Below, piece after piece: positions 26,096-34,597 of a stretch of DNA of 64,000 bases. Numbering within the stretch: position 1 is the first letter of the stretch; each line of letters begins with the position of its first letter. The DNA lies in assembly GCA_024233455.1 (NCBI GenBank), contig JACKPP010000001.1:872723-936722 (forward strand), given 5' to 3'. The notes beneath the pieces are model-generated. The model saw nothing but the letters and a program-made list of their open reading frames with translations, did not search any database and was not told the DNA's origin. Source of the DNA: Chlamydiales bacterium (GTDB lineage Bacteria > Chlamydiota > Chlamydiia > Chlamydiales > JACKPQ01). Made by a program: the position numbers and the translations under genes.

Positions 26096-26482
26096 TCAAT
26101 TAGTTGTAAAATACATTTTGAGAAACATGGAGCTAAAGGGCGTTTGCCCAACTTTGGTTTTAGGATCGTGGTGTTTGGCATACGCCCTTACCACTCCTTG
26201 ACTGCGCATCTCTCCTAGCTGGCAATGGACCAAGACACGCCAGTCTTTTTTTAGACTTAGATCTAGTAGAGCGAAAATTTTAATCGCGGCTTGCTGGTAA
26301 TCTTTAGTTAGACATGTAGTAAGAGGGGCTATTATATGGTGGATCTGAGCGGGCAGGCGCTTTACTTCAATTAAGCTTATGACCACATCCATGTCATTGT
26401 CGATTGCCGCATGGTAGGCATCTAGCCCGCCGGTGTAAATAGATTGGTATAAAGGTGTAGCAGGCATTGTCATGCAGCGCAT
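26096..26482 (-). CDS. Small dual-specificity-phosphatase-like protein (about 123-128 aa)
   Basis: The PTP-loop signature HCxxGxxRS is present as VHCQLGEMRSQG (Cys87, Arg93), with Asp61 a possible general acid. The preceding pattern (DVVISLIEV, about 30 residues, then a helix before the loop) fits the cysteine-phosphatase fold. At about 125 aa it is a minimal version. Start codons at 26482, 26473 and 26467 are all possible. The 5' end overlaps the gpmA promoter on the other strand. It may act on host or bacterial phosphotyrosine, as an inference. It may also be a decayed or non-catalytic member, since the loop has Glu-Met where Ser is common. Confidence 0.65.
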   Translation of the reverse strand: MRCMTMPATPLYQSIYTGGLDAYHAAIDNDMDVVISLIEVKRLPAQIHHIIAPLTTCLTKDYQQAAIKIFALLDLSLKKDWRVLVHCQLGEMRSQGVVRAYAKHHDPKTKVGQTPFSSMFLKMYFTTN

Positions 26483-26495
26483 AATAGGTTATAAT
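26467..26495 (+). promoter_or_regulatory. gpmA promoter, leaderless geometry
   Basis: TTGTCA (26467-26472) stands 17 bp before a perfect TATAAT (26490-26495). The box ends 6 nt before the ATG at 26502 and there is no ribosome site. This is the best promoter in the window and predicts a leaderless transcript. Confidence 0.65.
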
Positions 26496-26501
26496 CAAAA
26501 T

Positions 26502-27164
26502 ATGGCGCAATTAGTTCTTTTAAGGCATGGCCAGTCAGTCTGGAATGCAAAAAATTTATTTACAGGATGGGTCGATATCCCTCTTAGTCCTAAGGGTATC
26601 GATGAGGCCCTTAAGGCAGGTCAAAAGATACGTGACATTCCATTTGATGTGATTTTTGTCTCATCCCTTACCCGCTCTCAGCTAACAGCAATGCTGGCTA
26701 TGAGCGTTCACTCTGAGGCTAAGGTGCCTTGCGTGATGCATCCACATGAGGGTAAACAAGAGTCTTGGGGTAAAAGCTATGGCACTCAAGAGCTCATTCC
26801 AACGTATGTGGCCTGGGAGCTGAATGAGCGGATGTATGGCCAGCTGCAAGGAATGAACAAAGACGATGCCAGAGCTAAATATGGCAAAGAGCAAGTGCAT
26901 ATTTGGCGGCGCAGTTATGCCACTTCTCCTCCTGGAGGCGAAAGCCTTAAAGATACTGCCGCTAGAACTTTGCCCTACTTTCAAAGCACCATCGTCCCGC
27001 ATCTAGACCAAGGTAAAAATGTGCTTATTTCCGCTCATGGCAATAGCCTGCGGGCGATTATTATGCAGCTAGATAACCTGAGCGAAGAAGATGTGGTCAA
27101 ACTAGAAATTCCAACAGGACTGCCTCTGTTCTATACTTACAAAGATGGCCAGTTTAGCCAATGA
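26502..27164 (+). CDS. gpmA: 2,3-bisphosphoglycerate-dependent phosphoglycerate mutase
   Basis: Glycolytic interconversion of 3- and 2-phosphoglycerate. The catalytic LLRHGQSVWN (His9), the family segment NLFTGWVDIPLS, the acid ELNERMYGQLQG and the second histidine in ISAHGNSLRA are complete. The start at 26502 gives 220 aa and MAQLVLLRHG. An earlier in-frame ATG at 26472 overlaps the promoter. The next gene overlaps by 4 bp (gpmA-nifS-like-nifU-like operon, as in C. trachomatis CT722-CT720 from memory). Confidence 0.95.
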   Translation: MAQLVLLRHGQSVWNAKNLFTGWVDIPLSPKGIDEALKAGQKIRDIPFDVIFVSSLTRSQLTAMLAMSVHSEAKVPCVMHPHEGKQESWGKSYGTQELIPTYVAWELNERMYGQLQGMNKDDARAKYGKEQVHIWRRSYATSPPGGESLKDTAARTLPYFQSTIVPHLDQGKNVLISAHGNSLRAIIMQLDNLSEEDVVKLEIPTGLPLFYTYKDGQFSQ

Positions 27165-28090
27165 ATTTTCACTCCCACGTAGGACGTTTACCGACAGCTG
27201 CCGTTCCCGATTGCACTGAAGCCCTTAAAAATATCTACGATCTAGTTGGGGCTGGCGATGATTACCAATTCACCTACGCTCCATCAAGAGCGCACGCGAT
27301 TTCACATGTGCTATATAGCTACTACTTCGATGAGATCACCGAAACTGGCCGTAATCATTACCTGACCATTTCTGGTGAAGATGCCCCTATTGTGCTCACG
27401 CTTGACCGCCTAGAAAAGGCGGGTTGCTTTGGAAAGAAATGCGCCTACGATGAAATCGACAGATATATCACTCCACGGACTGGGCTTGTCACGCTTTCAT
27501 GGGCCAACACCCTCACCGGTGTCATTCACCCCATCGAAAAAATAGCCAAAATTTGTCAAGAAAAGGGCGTAGCGCTGCATGTCGATGCCTCTCCAGTGAT
27601 AGGCAAGCTTTCGATTCAGCTTCGAGATCTTCCTATTGACTATCTGACTATTGACCAAGGTGTTTTCACTCGCCCAGGAATAGCGTTAGGGCCTCTTGTT
27701 TGTGGGGAGCCGTTAGATCCACACGCTATCTTAAATTTAGGAGCGCGCGCGAAAAGCCTGATTGAAAATCTCGACGAGGTTGGCTGTGAGGGTGTGCGTC
27801 TTCGCGATATTTTTGAAAGGCGTCTTGTAGAGGCCATCCCCAGTGCAAAAATTTTATTTGCCGACCGTGAGCGTCTTCCGGGAATTAGCGCCGTGGCTTT
27901 TCCCAGCCTGCACGCTGAACTGCTTGCTTTTCACCTACATCACCGAGGTATCGGTGCCAGTTTTGGAGGAGGAGCTTACCAAACGCTGGAAAATATCTTA
28001 GCCGGCCATGAGCATGCCTCAAGCGCTCTTAGTTTTTGCATTCAAGGTGATGCAAGCGAGCTTATTTTAGCTCTGCAGGAGATCGTATGA
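27161..28090 (+). CDS. NifS-like class V aminotransferase homologue lacking key residues (309 aa)
   Basis: The fold pattern is that of cysteine desulfurases: SWANTLTGVIHPIEKIAKIC, then HVDASPVIGKL and DYLTIDQGVFTRPGIALGPL. The Gln of the usual DAVQ motif is Pro145. The position of the PLP lysine (usually SAHK) reads DQGV (165-168). No catalytic Cys is seen where the SSGSACS-type loop should be (GASFGGGAYQ). It is also about 80 aa shorter than typical. It is therefore likely not a classical desulfurase, and may be a scaffold or altered enzyme for the adjacent NifU-like protein. The alignment is by eye. Confidence 0.8.
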   Translation: MNFHSHVGRLPTAAVPDCTEALKNIYDLVGAGDDYQFTYAPSRAHAISHVLYSYYFDEITETGRNHYLTISGEDAPIVLTLDRLEKAGCFGKKCAYDEIDRYITPRTGLVTLSWANTLTGVIHPIEKIAKICQEKGVALHVDASPVIGKLSIQLRDLPIDYLTIDQGVFTRPGIALGPLVCGEPLDPHAILNLGARAKSLIENLDEVGCEGVRLRDIFERRLVEAIPSAKILFADRERLPGISAVAFPSLHAELLAFHLHHRGIGASFGGGAYQTLENILAGHEHASSALSFCIQGDASELILALQEIV

Positions 28091-28797
28091 AACCCTATAT
28101 TTGGCAGCTTTACTCTAGAAAACTGACGCAAAAAATTCTAAACCCCCACTGCCAGGGCCTTTTAACTGAGCGTTTTGGCACCCAACTAGTAACAGCTCAA
28201 AATGCCCACGTGACGCTCTATTTTCTTGTGGAGATTGCTGATGGGACGGTTACCGAGGCAAAGTTCACCGCTTTTGGGCCAAGCCCGCTTATCGGTGCTT
28301 GTCAAGTGGCCTGCGAGCTTGCGCTTTTGAAGAATCATGCCCAAGTCAGACGCTTTACAGCCGATCTTTTAGATGCACAAATGGGTTTTCCACCAGAAAC
28401 CTATAGTTTTTTAAATAGTGTGATCGATCTAATCGAACAGGCCATGGATCAGTGCAGCGATTTGCCCGTTCCTGCGGCCTACATCGCCACTCCCATGCCA
28501 GGTGAGGGTGGAGATGTCACCGAGTACCCCGGCTTTAAAGAGCTGGCCAAAGAGCAAAAAATTGCGCTTATTGAGCAGTTAATCGATTCAGATATCCGTC
28601 CATACATTGAAATGGATGCTGGAGGGATTCGCATAATAGATTTAAAAGGCAATGAAATCATTATCGCCTACGAGGGCGCTTGCACCTCCTGCTATTCAGC
28701 AACCGGAGCCACTCTCAATGCCATTCAACAGTTGATGGTGACTCGCATCCACCCTGATCTTACCGTCACTCCCGACCCTTCGACTCTGCATTTTTAA
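28087..28797 (+). CDS. NifU-like iron-sulfur scaffold homologue (236 aa)
   Basis: Two-part NifU-like protein. An N-terminal IscU-like domain (about 1-125) has Cys22, Cys72/Cys76 and Cys124, but the usual GCG loop reads FGPSPLIGAC. The C-terminal NifU domain (about 155-236) has the CxxC Cys200/Cys203 in GACTSCYSATGATLNAI. It overlaps the NifS-like gene by 4 bp. It probably carries or transfers Fe-S clusters; the diverged N-terminal ligands suggest an altered role. Confidence 0.82.
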   Translation: MKPYIWQLYSRKLTQKILNPHCQGLLTERFGTQLVTAQNAHVTLYFLVEIADGTVTEAKFTAFGPSPLIGACQVACELALLKNHAQVRRFTADLLDAQMGFPPETYSFLNSVIDLIEQAMDQCSDLPVPAAYIATPMPGEGGDVTEYPGFKELAKEQKIALIEQLIDSDIRPYIEMDAGGIRIIDLKGNEIIIAYEGACTSCYSATGATLNAIQQLMVTRIHPDLTVTPDPSTLHF

Positions 28798-28800
28798 AAA

Positions 28801-28870
28801 AGATATGGCCACTTATAAATTTGTATAGGTGGCCATATCTCCTTGCAGAAAATAGATATGGCCACCTATA
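28801..28870. repeat. Three copies of a 17-bp element (agatatggccacctata)
   Basis: Copies at 28801-28817 (one mismatch), 28824-28840 (inverted) and 28854-28870 (direct). The first two form a 17-bp hairpin right after the nifU-like stop. No T-run follows, so it is a poor intrinsic terminator. The third copy lies 47 bp before the ATPase start. It could be a regulator site, an RNA-stability hairpin or the scar of an inserted unit. Confidence 0.75.
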
Positions 28871-28917
28871 ATTGAAAATGAGAATTGTAAGTATCGTAAA
28901 ATCAATAGGTAGAAAAA

Positions 28918-30384
28918 TTGACAAAGTTAAAAATTACGGGAAGAGAAAATGAGATCGCAATTTTTCGACAAATTGAACAAGCCAAAACAGCGCATTTTGT
29001 AGCAGTTTATGGGCGTCGTCGAGTTGGGAAAACTTTTTTGGTTCGGCAATATTTTTCCAATAGTAAAGCAGTCTACCTTGAGACAACTGGAGTTAAAGAT
29101 GCACCGCTTGCTACTCAGCTTGGAAAATTCAGTGCAGAGTTATCGAGAGTTTTCTTCGATGGCATTCCCATTCAAATTCCGGTAAGCTGGGATGAAGCTT
29201 TTGATTTAGTGAATAAACAGCTGCAAACTATTTCACCTAGAAAAAAAGTTGTTATGTTTTTGGATGAGTTGCCGTGGCTAGCATCTAAAAAATCAAAGCT
29301 GATTCAGGCATTAGATTATTACTGGAATGCGCATTTTTCCAAAGTGCCTAATTTTATCCTTATCGTTTGCGGTTCTGCCGCTTCGTGGATGTTAGATAAT
29401 CTTATTCATGCTAAAGGAGGATTGTATAATCGCCTAACTGTAAGAATGCACTTAGAACCATTTGATTTAAAAGAAACTAAGAAGTTTTTGGAAAATAATT
29501 CCATCAAATTAAGCAATTCTCAAATTCTTGATTTATACATGGCCATTGGGGGTATTCCATTCTATCTAAAAGAGGCGAAAAAAGGACAATCTGCATGTCA
29601 AATCATCGACGCGCTGTGTTTCAAGAAATCAGGGCTTCTACACTCAGAATTTGAAAATTTATTTCACGCGTTATTTGATCAAGCTGAAGTGCACCAAAAA
29701 ATCATTGAGGAGATGGCCAAAGCAGGTTCTGTTATTTCGCGAGAGGCTTTGTTAAAAGTTTTAAGATTAAAGTCAGGTGGGGCTATTAATCGCCGCCTTT
29801 ATGAACTGGAAGCTTCAGGATTTATTAAGTGCTACGTTCCTTATGGGAATAAGAAGCGCGATCGCTACTACCGCATTATCGATGAGTATACACTGTTCTA
29901 TCTCAAATGGATCGAACCCCTAGTGCGGAGTGGAGCTTATTCAGGAAAAGAAGACCATTGGCAAAAGCTGGCCAAAAGCTCGAGTCGCTACAGTTGGGCA
30001 GGGTACGCTTTTGAAAGCATTTGTTTAAAACATGTTCATCAAATTAGCCAAGCCCTTGGTCTTTCCAAAATTTCTTACTTGGTGGGAACCTGGCGCTACA
30101 TTCCTCGAAAAGGATCAAAAGAGCAAGGTGCGCAGATTGATTTGCTTTTTGATCGAGATGACGGGGTGGTAAATATTTGTGAAATAAAATACTGCGATCA
30201 AAAATTTGTAATTGACAAAGCCTATGCCAAGAATCTCATGCAAAAAATCGAAGTTTTTCAAAAACGTGTAAACACCTCAAAGGAGCTTTTTCTATCGATG
30301 ATTACGACAAGAGGTGTGAAGAAGAATTTGTGGTCTAAAGAGCTGATGCACTCAGAAGCTACTCTGGACGATTTGTTTAAATGA
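28918..30384 (+). CDS. AAA-type ATPase of the DUF234 group (488 aa)
   Basis: A P-loop ATPase with Walker A GRRRVGKT, Walker B VVMFLDELPWL and the IVCGSAASWM sensor. A winged-helix part (about 250-310, SREALLKVLRLKSGGAINRR) and the C-terminal DUF234 nuclease-like domain follow (AQIDLLFDRDDG...ICEIKYCDQ). It is related in architecture to the ATPase at 17935. Such genes are mobile and of unknown role. The start is a TTG at 28918; no ATG precedes the conserved ITGRENEI segment in frame. The 3' end overlaps birA by 8 bp (convergent). Confidence 0.85.
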   Translation: MTKLKITGRENEIAIFRQIEQAKTAHFVAVYGRRRVGKTFLVRQYFSNSKAVYLETTGVKDAPLATQLGKFSAELSRVFFDGIPIQIPVSWDEAFDLVNKQLQTISPRKKVVMFLDELPWLASKKSKLIQALDYYWNAHFSKVPNFILIVCGSAASWMLDNLIHAKGGLYNRLTVRMHLEPFDLKETKKFLENNSIKLSNSQILDLYMAIGGIPFYLKEAKKGQSACQIIDALCFKKSGLLHSEFENLFHALFDQAEVHQKIIEEMAKAGSVISREALLKVLRLKSGGAINRRLYELEASGFIKCYVPYGNKKRDRYYRIIDEYTLFYLKWIEPLVRSGAYSGKEDHWQKLAKSSSRYSWAGYAFESICLKHVHQISQALGLSKISYLVGTWRYIPRKGSKEQGAQIDLLFDRDDGVVNICEIKYCDQKFVIDKAYAKNLMQKIEVFQKRVNTSKELFLSMITTRGVKKNLWSKELMHSEATLDDLFK

Positions 30385-31081
30385 TTTCGTAATCGGTGGT
30401 TTTCATCATATCGCCGTTTTCCAGCTCCAGCTCCAGACAGCCGTCGCTGCTGACGCCTTTGATAATACCTGTGAGGGGTCTGCCCGCATGGTCTAAAGTG
30501 ATGGGCTTATCTTTGCTAGCGAGTAGGTCGTTGTAGGCGTTTTGAAACGGAGCAAAGCCATTACTTAGAAAAACTTTGAGGTCGTGTTCAAATTCTTTGG
30601 CCAAATCGTTGCGCATGGCGGTAATCGAAAATTCTTTGTGTTTTTCCACAAGTAGGGAGGTTGCTGGCTGATCAATCGCCTCACAGAGTTCTTTGGGCAT
30701 GTTGATATTAAGACCAATGCCTAATATTGCATACTCACCTACGATTTCGCATAAAACGCCGGCACATTTTTTTCCGCTGATGAGTATGTCATTTGGCCAT
30801 TTGATTTGAGCGGTAAAACCGGTGTGTCTTAATACATGCGCGCACGATAGGGAAATGATCTGAGAAAGATTTTGCATTGGAGTCTTTGCGGGCAGATAAA
30901 AGACAAATGTGGCATAAAGGTTTTGTCCTTGGGGAGAGACCCACGAGCGATTGAGCCGACCCCTGCCGCCTGTTTGTTGATTTGCCGTAATGCAAACAAC
31001 GGGGTTGGGTGAAAGCTCACTTAGGTGCTCTTTGGCCCAAGTATTTGTTGACGTAACACTTTCAAGTTCGATGTAATCCAT
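30377..31081 (-). CDS. birA: Biotin-[acetyl-CoA-carboxylase] ligase
   Basis: Attaches biotin to the BCCP subunit of acetyl-CoA carboxylase. VTSTNTWAKE, the nucleotide loop GGRGRLNRSWVSP and the central IKWPNDILISGKKCAGVL with GIGLNINMP are complete. There is no N-terminal DNA-binding domain, so it is a ligase only. The start at 31081 gives MDYIELESVTSTN (234 aa). Its ATG and that of rodA overlap in CATG on opposite strands. Confidence 0.93.
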   Translation of the reverse strand: MDYIELESVTSTNTWAKEHLSELSPNPVVCITANQQTGGRGRLNRSWVSPQGQNLYATFVFYLPAKTPMQNLSQIISLSCAHVLRHTGFTAQIKWPNDILISGKKCAGVLCEIVGEYAILGIGLNINMPKELCEAIDQPATSLLVEKHKEFSITAMRNDLAKEFEHDLKVFLSNGFAPFQNAYNDLLASKDKPITLDHAGRPLTGIIKGVSSDGCLELELENGDMMKTTDYEII

Positions 31082-32198
31082 GCTTTGGAACCACTTAGCT
31101 ATTCGCCGCATTGATTTGCGACCCATTCCCATCATTTTAGCTTTGATGGGCATCAGTTTACTGATCCTGGTCGCAACATCAGGTGGCGATGTTTTGTTTT
31201 GCCCCATCGTAAAAAAGCAACTCCAATGGTTTGCCATTGGCTGGGGCGCTTATTTTTTCTGTGCAGGATTAAATTATCATAAATTGCGCAAATGGGCACC
31301 TTTTTTGTACGCTGCAGCGGTTCTGTTGCTCATCGGCTTGTTTTTTACTGATCCTATCCACAATGTGCGCCGCTGGTATCGGCTGCCGCTTATCGGTATT
31401 GAGATTCAACCGGCAGAAGTTGCCAAGCTAGCTATTGTGATTGCGCTCAGTAGTTTTATTGAAAAAAAAGGACGTGCTATGCGGCAGTGGAGCACACTTT
31501 TTCAAGCCTGTCTACTGGTTTTGGTTCCATTTGTTTTAATTTTGAAACAACCCGATCTGGGCTCGGCGTTGATTCTTATGCCAATTACACTAGTGATGTT
31601 TTACTTTGCCGGCATCAAAAGGCGGGTGATTGTGCTGATGTCTATCGGAGGAGTGGCTCTGCTAGTTTTTATCAATATGATGTTTTTAGGTTTTATCTCT
31701 CACGAGGGTATGCGTCCTATCATGACCAAAGTCCTGAAGGAATATCAGTATGAGCGGCTTAATCCCAATACCTATCACCAAAAAGCTTCGCAAACGGCTA
31801 TTAGCCTTGGCGGTCTTACCGGTAGCGGTTGGAAAAAAAGTGAGTTTACTGGTCGCGGTTTTTTGCCTGAGGCCCGTACCGATTCTGTCTTTGCAGCCTA
31901 TGCTGAAGAATTTGGTCTTTTTGGTGTTTTTATCATGCTATTTTCTTTTTTTGGACTTATCTATTTTAGTTTTCAGGTCTCTGCACTTGCCAAAGATCCC
32001 TTCGGAAGGTTATTATCGGCAGGCATAGCCGTTTATTTAGCCATGCATGTGGTGGTTAATATCGGCATGATGTGTGGCTTTTTGCCGATTACCGGCGTGC
32101 CGCTTATTTTAGTTACCTACGGAGGGTCGTCAATTTTGGCAACTATGAGTTCACTTGGTATTTTACAGAGCGTCTATTCAAAAAGGTTTATGTTTTAA
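31080..32198 (+). CDS. rodA: Peptidoglycan glycosyltransferase RodA/MrdB (372 aa)
   Basis: SEDS-family membrane enzyme that polymerises lipid II and works with PBP2 in cell-shape control, relevant to the septal peptidoglycan of chlamydiae. About 10 membrane helices. Family segments: GIEIQPAEVAKLAIVI, KQPDLGSALILMPITL and the C-terminal LPITGVPLILVTYGGSS. An in-frame stop at 31074 fixes the start at 31080 or later. The adjacent hypothetical starts within its stop (TAATG). Confidence 0.94.
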   Translation: MLWNHLAIRRIDLRPIPIILALMGISLLILVATSGGDVLFCPIVKKQLQWFAIGWGAYFFCAGLNYHKLRKWAPFLYAAAVLLLIGLFFTDPIHNVRRWYRLPLIGIEIQPAEVAKLAIVIALSSFIEKKGRAMRQWSTLFQACLLVLVPFVLILKQPDLGSALILMPITLVMFYFAGIKRRVIVLMSIGGVALLVFINMMFLGFISHEGMRPIMTKVLKEYQYERLNPNTYHQKASQTAISLGGLTGSGWKKSEFTGRGFLPEARTDSVFAAYAEEFGLFGVFIMLFSFFGLIYFSFQVSALAKDPFGRLLSAGIAVYLAMHVVVNIGMMCGFLPITGVPLILVTYGGSSILATMSSLGILQSVYSKRFMF

Positions 32199-32650
32199 TG
32201 CTGGGTCACAACTTCCTTTTCAAACCGGGCGTATGGCTAGGTGAGGGCAAAATCACTCTGAACATGGTGACAGAAGAGATGGGCTTTGTCACGCGTTGGA
32301 GTGTCGGGTATATTGATAACTACGGTACGATTGAGGCAGTGCAAGAAATTGAAATCAAAGGGCTTTCTGAGTCAATGCATAACCAGTTTTTACTTTCGAA
32401 TATTGACGGAAATAAATTTGATATCGAGCTAGAAAATCAGTCAATGGGTAAAGTAGTAGGAAAGGGCCTTGCCACGGGTAAGACGCTTGCCTGGGAATTT
32501 CGCCTAGGTGATTTAGGTTTTGAAGGGATGGAATTTTACGAATTACAAGAAGATGGTTCATACAAAATGCACGCGGAATATTCTACAACAGATGATTTCC
32601 GCACCGTAATCATTGGGCGCATCTGGGAAAAACACGAGGAAAATACATGA
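32198..32650 (+). CDS. Unknown cytosolic protein of the rodA operon (150 aa)
   Basis: I do not recognise a named family. It starts inside the rodA stop codon and overlaps the next gene by 4 bp, so it is co-translated with rodA. The protein is acidic, beta-rich (ATGKTLAWEFRLGDLGFEGM, YKMHAEYSTTDDFRTVIIG) and lacks signal or membrane segments. The pattern resembles small lipocalin-like or DUF-type barrels, but this is only an impression. Confidence 0.7.
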   Translation: MLGHNFLFKPGVWLGEGKITLNMVTEEMGFVTRWSVGYIDNYGTIEAVQEIEIKGLSESMHNQFLLSNIDGNKFDIELENQSMGKVVGKGLATGKTLAWEFRLGDLGFEGMEFYELQEDGSYKMHAEYSTTDDFRTVIIGRIWEKHEENT

Positions 32651-32988
32651 AAAAATGGCTAGCAATTCTAACCCTGACACTTCTTTGTGCATGCTACTCT
32701 AACCGATCGCTTATGACTGCAGATGAATTTGCCTCTATCCCTATTGGATCTACTACAGAAGAAGTCAGAGCTCAGCATGGGGATCCCTATAGCATTTTTT
32801 CTCGCGGTGGCAATACCGACGAATGGGAATACATTGAGCGCCTCGATGTGGGCGGTGTCATTGTAAACCAACGCCATTATTTCTTGATCATCACCAATGG
32901 TAAAGTCGTTGGCAAACGTACCGAACTGCTGCGCCCACCACCGTACCAGCCAACACGTACTGACGATCCTTTTCCCCATAACAGTTAA
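32647..32988 (+). CDS. BamE/SmpA-like small lipoprotein (113 aa)
   Basis: The lipobox is LLCAC with Cys near residue 15. The domain starting SIPIGSTTEEVRAQHGDPYS has the SmpA/OmlA pattern (F..I.iG.t..eV....G.P) found in BamE, an accessory of outer-membrane protein assembly. A C-terminal Pro-rich tail follows. The family match is from pattern only. An ordinary BLIP-like outer-membrane lipoprotein is the alternative. Confidence 0.7.
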   Translation: MKKWLAILTLTLLCACYSNRSLMTADEFASIPIGSTTEEVRAQHGDPYSIFSRGGNTDEWEYIERLDVGGVIVNQRHYFLIITNGKVVGKRTELLRPPPYQPTRTDDPFPHNS

Positions 32989-33030
32989 AGCGATCGTTAA
33001 TTAATTCAATTATTTGGTATATCAAAAAAT

Positions 33031-33216
33031 ATGACGCAGTGCATTTTTTTGATACGTTATTTAAGTTTTATTGTTTGTGCTTTATTGTTTGCATGTTGCA
33101 CAAGTTACAAGGTTCCTGTGCCGATAAAGAGTCATCCCGCTTGTCCTGATGCTGATGTTTGTCAAATTGAGCTTTCTCCAATTTTAGATACTGGAAATGT
33201 CGATGCGGTTTTTTAG
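33031..33216 (+). CDS. Small lipoprotein upstream of the efflux/oxidase pair (61 aa)
   Basis: A signal segment (about 1-21) ends in the lipobox LLFACC, followed by a short mature part with four more Cys/His residues (HPACPDADVC). It overlaps the next gene by 20 bp. Cysteines in a secreted peptide beside a multicopper oxidase suggest metal binding, by inference. No clear ribosome site. Confidence 0.5.
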   Translation: MTQCIFLIRYLSFIVCALLFACCTSYKVPVPIKSHPACPDADVCQIELSPILDTGNVDAVF

Positions 33217-34597
33217 TTTCCACATGTTACTTAGTTTTGCCTTGGTGATGGTAGGCTGCATGAAAGTGGATACCGATCCATCGCCACTGTTTTGTCAGAT
33301 AAAAGAAGAAATAAAGGATCTGTCTGATGCCAGCATTTATTGGGATGAATTAGCAGCTCACAACGTAGAGTCAATGGATATTGAAGAGATGCTAAGACAA
33401 CAGTTATCGGAAGATTTAGCAATTAGAATTGCGCTGTTAAATAACCAAGATCTTCAAGCTGTTTATCAAGATTTAGGTATTGCCAAAGCTCAGCTTGCCC
33501 AAGCTGGTTTATTAAAAAATCCCATTTTCTTTTTGTCGTACCGTTTTTCAACCCGATCGAATATCACCGACCTAATCGATATGAGTTTTGTACAAAATTT
33601 TCTCGAAGTTTTTTTGATTCCTTTAAGAAAACGCGTGGCTGGCAATGAGCTTGAGGCGACTAAGTCCAAGGTGATGACTGAGGTTTTAGATGTGATTGCG
33701 CATACAAAAATTGGGTTCTATCAAGTGCAGGCAGCAGAGCAGGTTTGGCAGTTAAAAAAGCAGTATATGCTTGCTACGGAATTGAGTTTTGATGCGGCCA
33801 AACGGCTGTTTTCAGTGGGGAATATAACGGCTTTAGAAGTTTCAATGAAGCGTTCGATGTATGAGCAAGCAAAACTGGATTGCGCCTCAGCTGAGGTTGC
33901 TTTTTTGGATGCAAGAGAGCAGCTGAATAGGTTGATGGGACTTTGGGGTTGCAGCATTGAATGGAAATTAAAAAAAGACCCGCCTCATCTACCTATCGAA
34001 AAAGAATACCGGTATGTTGAAAACGATGCTATTTCCAATAGTTTGGATTTAAAAATAGCTTACGATGCGCTGAAGGCTACTGCTGCCGAATTCGGAGTCG
34101 ATACTACAAAACTTATTTTCCCAGTGTTTGATGCCGGCGTTAGTGTGGAGAGGGAAGAGGGCATTTGGTATGTGGGTCCTGCGTTTAATATCCCTATTCC
34201 ACTTTTTGATTTTGGAAAAGCCAACTCAGCCAAAGCTAGGGCAAAAATATTAAAGCAGTGGCACCAATTTTCCGCGCTAGCTGTTGAAATCCGTTCCTGG
34301 GCCCGCATGTATCGGTTCACATTTTTAAATGCTTATAGACAAAGCAAGTATACATTTGATGTCGTGGTGCCTCTGGCCAAGCGCATTTTTATTGAAGCCT
34401 TTGAGCAGCACAATGCAATGCAGCTGGGTGTTTTTCGGTTGCTTGAAACGAAACAAAATGAAATTGAAAAAATGATCCTATCGGTTGAGAAATACAAAGA
34501 GTATCAAATTGTCCGTACCAAGATTGAAACATTGATGCAAGGGCATGTCATTGGGAAGCATGGTTATTTTTTGCCTGTGAGAAAATATTATGAATAG
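33197..34597 (+). CDS. TolC-family outer-membrane lipoprotein (466 aa)
   Basis: Outer-membrane efflux channel of the TolC/CusC type. The lipobox is MVGC (Cys near 16; the start could also be the ATG at 33203). The repeat halves carry the family pattern AQLAQAGLLKNPIFFLSYRF and, in the second half, GPAFNIPIPLFDFGKANSAKARAKI. No inner-membrane pump or fusion protein is adjacent; the partner is a multicopper oxidase. The 3' end overlaps that gene by 8 bp. Probable role in copper export, inferred from context. Confidence 0.85.
   Translation: MSMRFFSFHMLLSFALVMVGCMKVDTDPSPLFCQIKEEIKDLSDASIYWDELAAHNVESMDIEEMLRQQLSEDLAIRIALLNNQDLQAVYQDLGIAKAQLAQAGLLKNPIFFLSYRFSTRSNITDLIDMSFVQNFLEVFLIPLRKRVAGNELEATKSKVMTEVLDVIAHTKIGFYQVQAAEQVWQLKKQYMLATELSFDAAKRLFSVGNITALEVSMKRSMYEQAKLDCASAEVAFLDAREQLNRLMGLWGCSIEWKLKKDPPHLPIEKEYRYVENDAISNSLDLKIAYDALKATAAEFGVDTTKLIFPVFDAGVSVEREEGIWYVGPAFNIPIPLFDFGKANSAKARAKILKQWHQFSALAVEIRSWARMYRFTFLNAYRQSKYTFDVVVPLAKRIFIEAFEQHNAMQLGVFRLLETKQNEIEKMILSVEKYKEYQIVRTKIETLMQGHVIGKHGYFLPVRKYYE

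Noticed and set aside
31048..31077. TTGACG-18-TGTAAT as a rodA promoter
   Set aside because: The -10 ends 2 nt before the ATG, so transcription would start inside rodA and lose the start codon.
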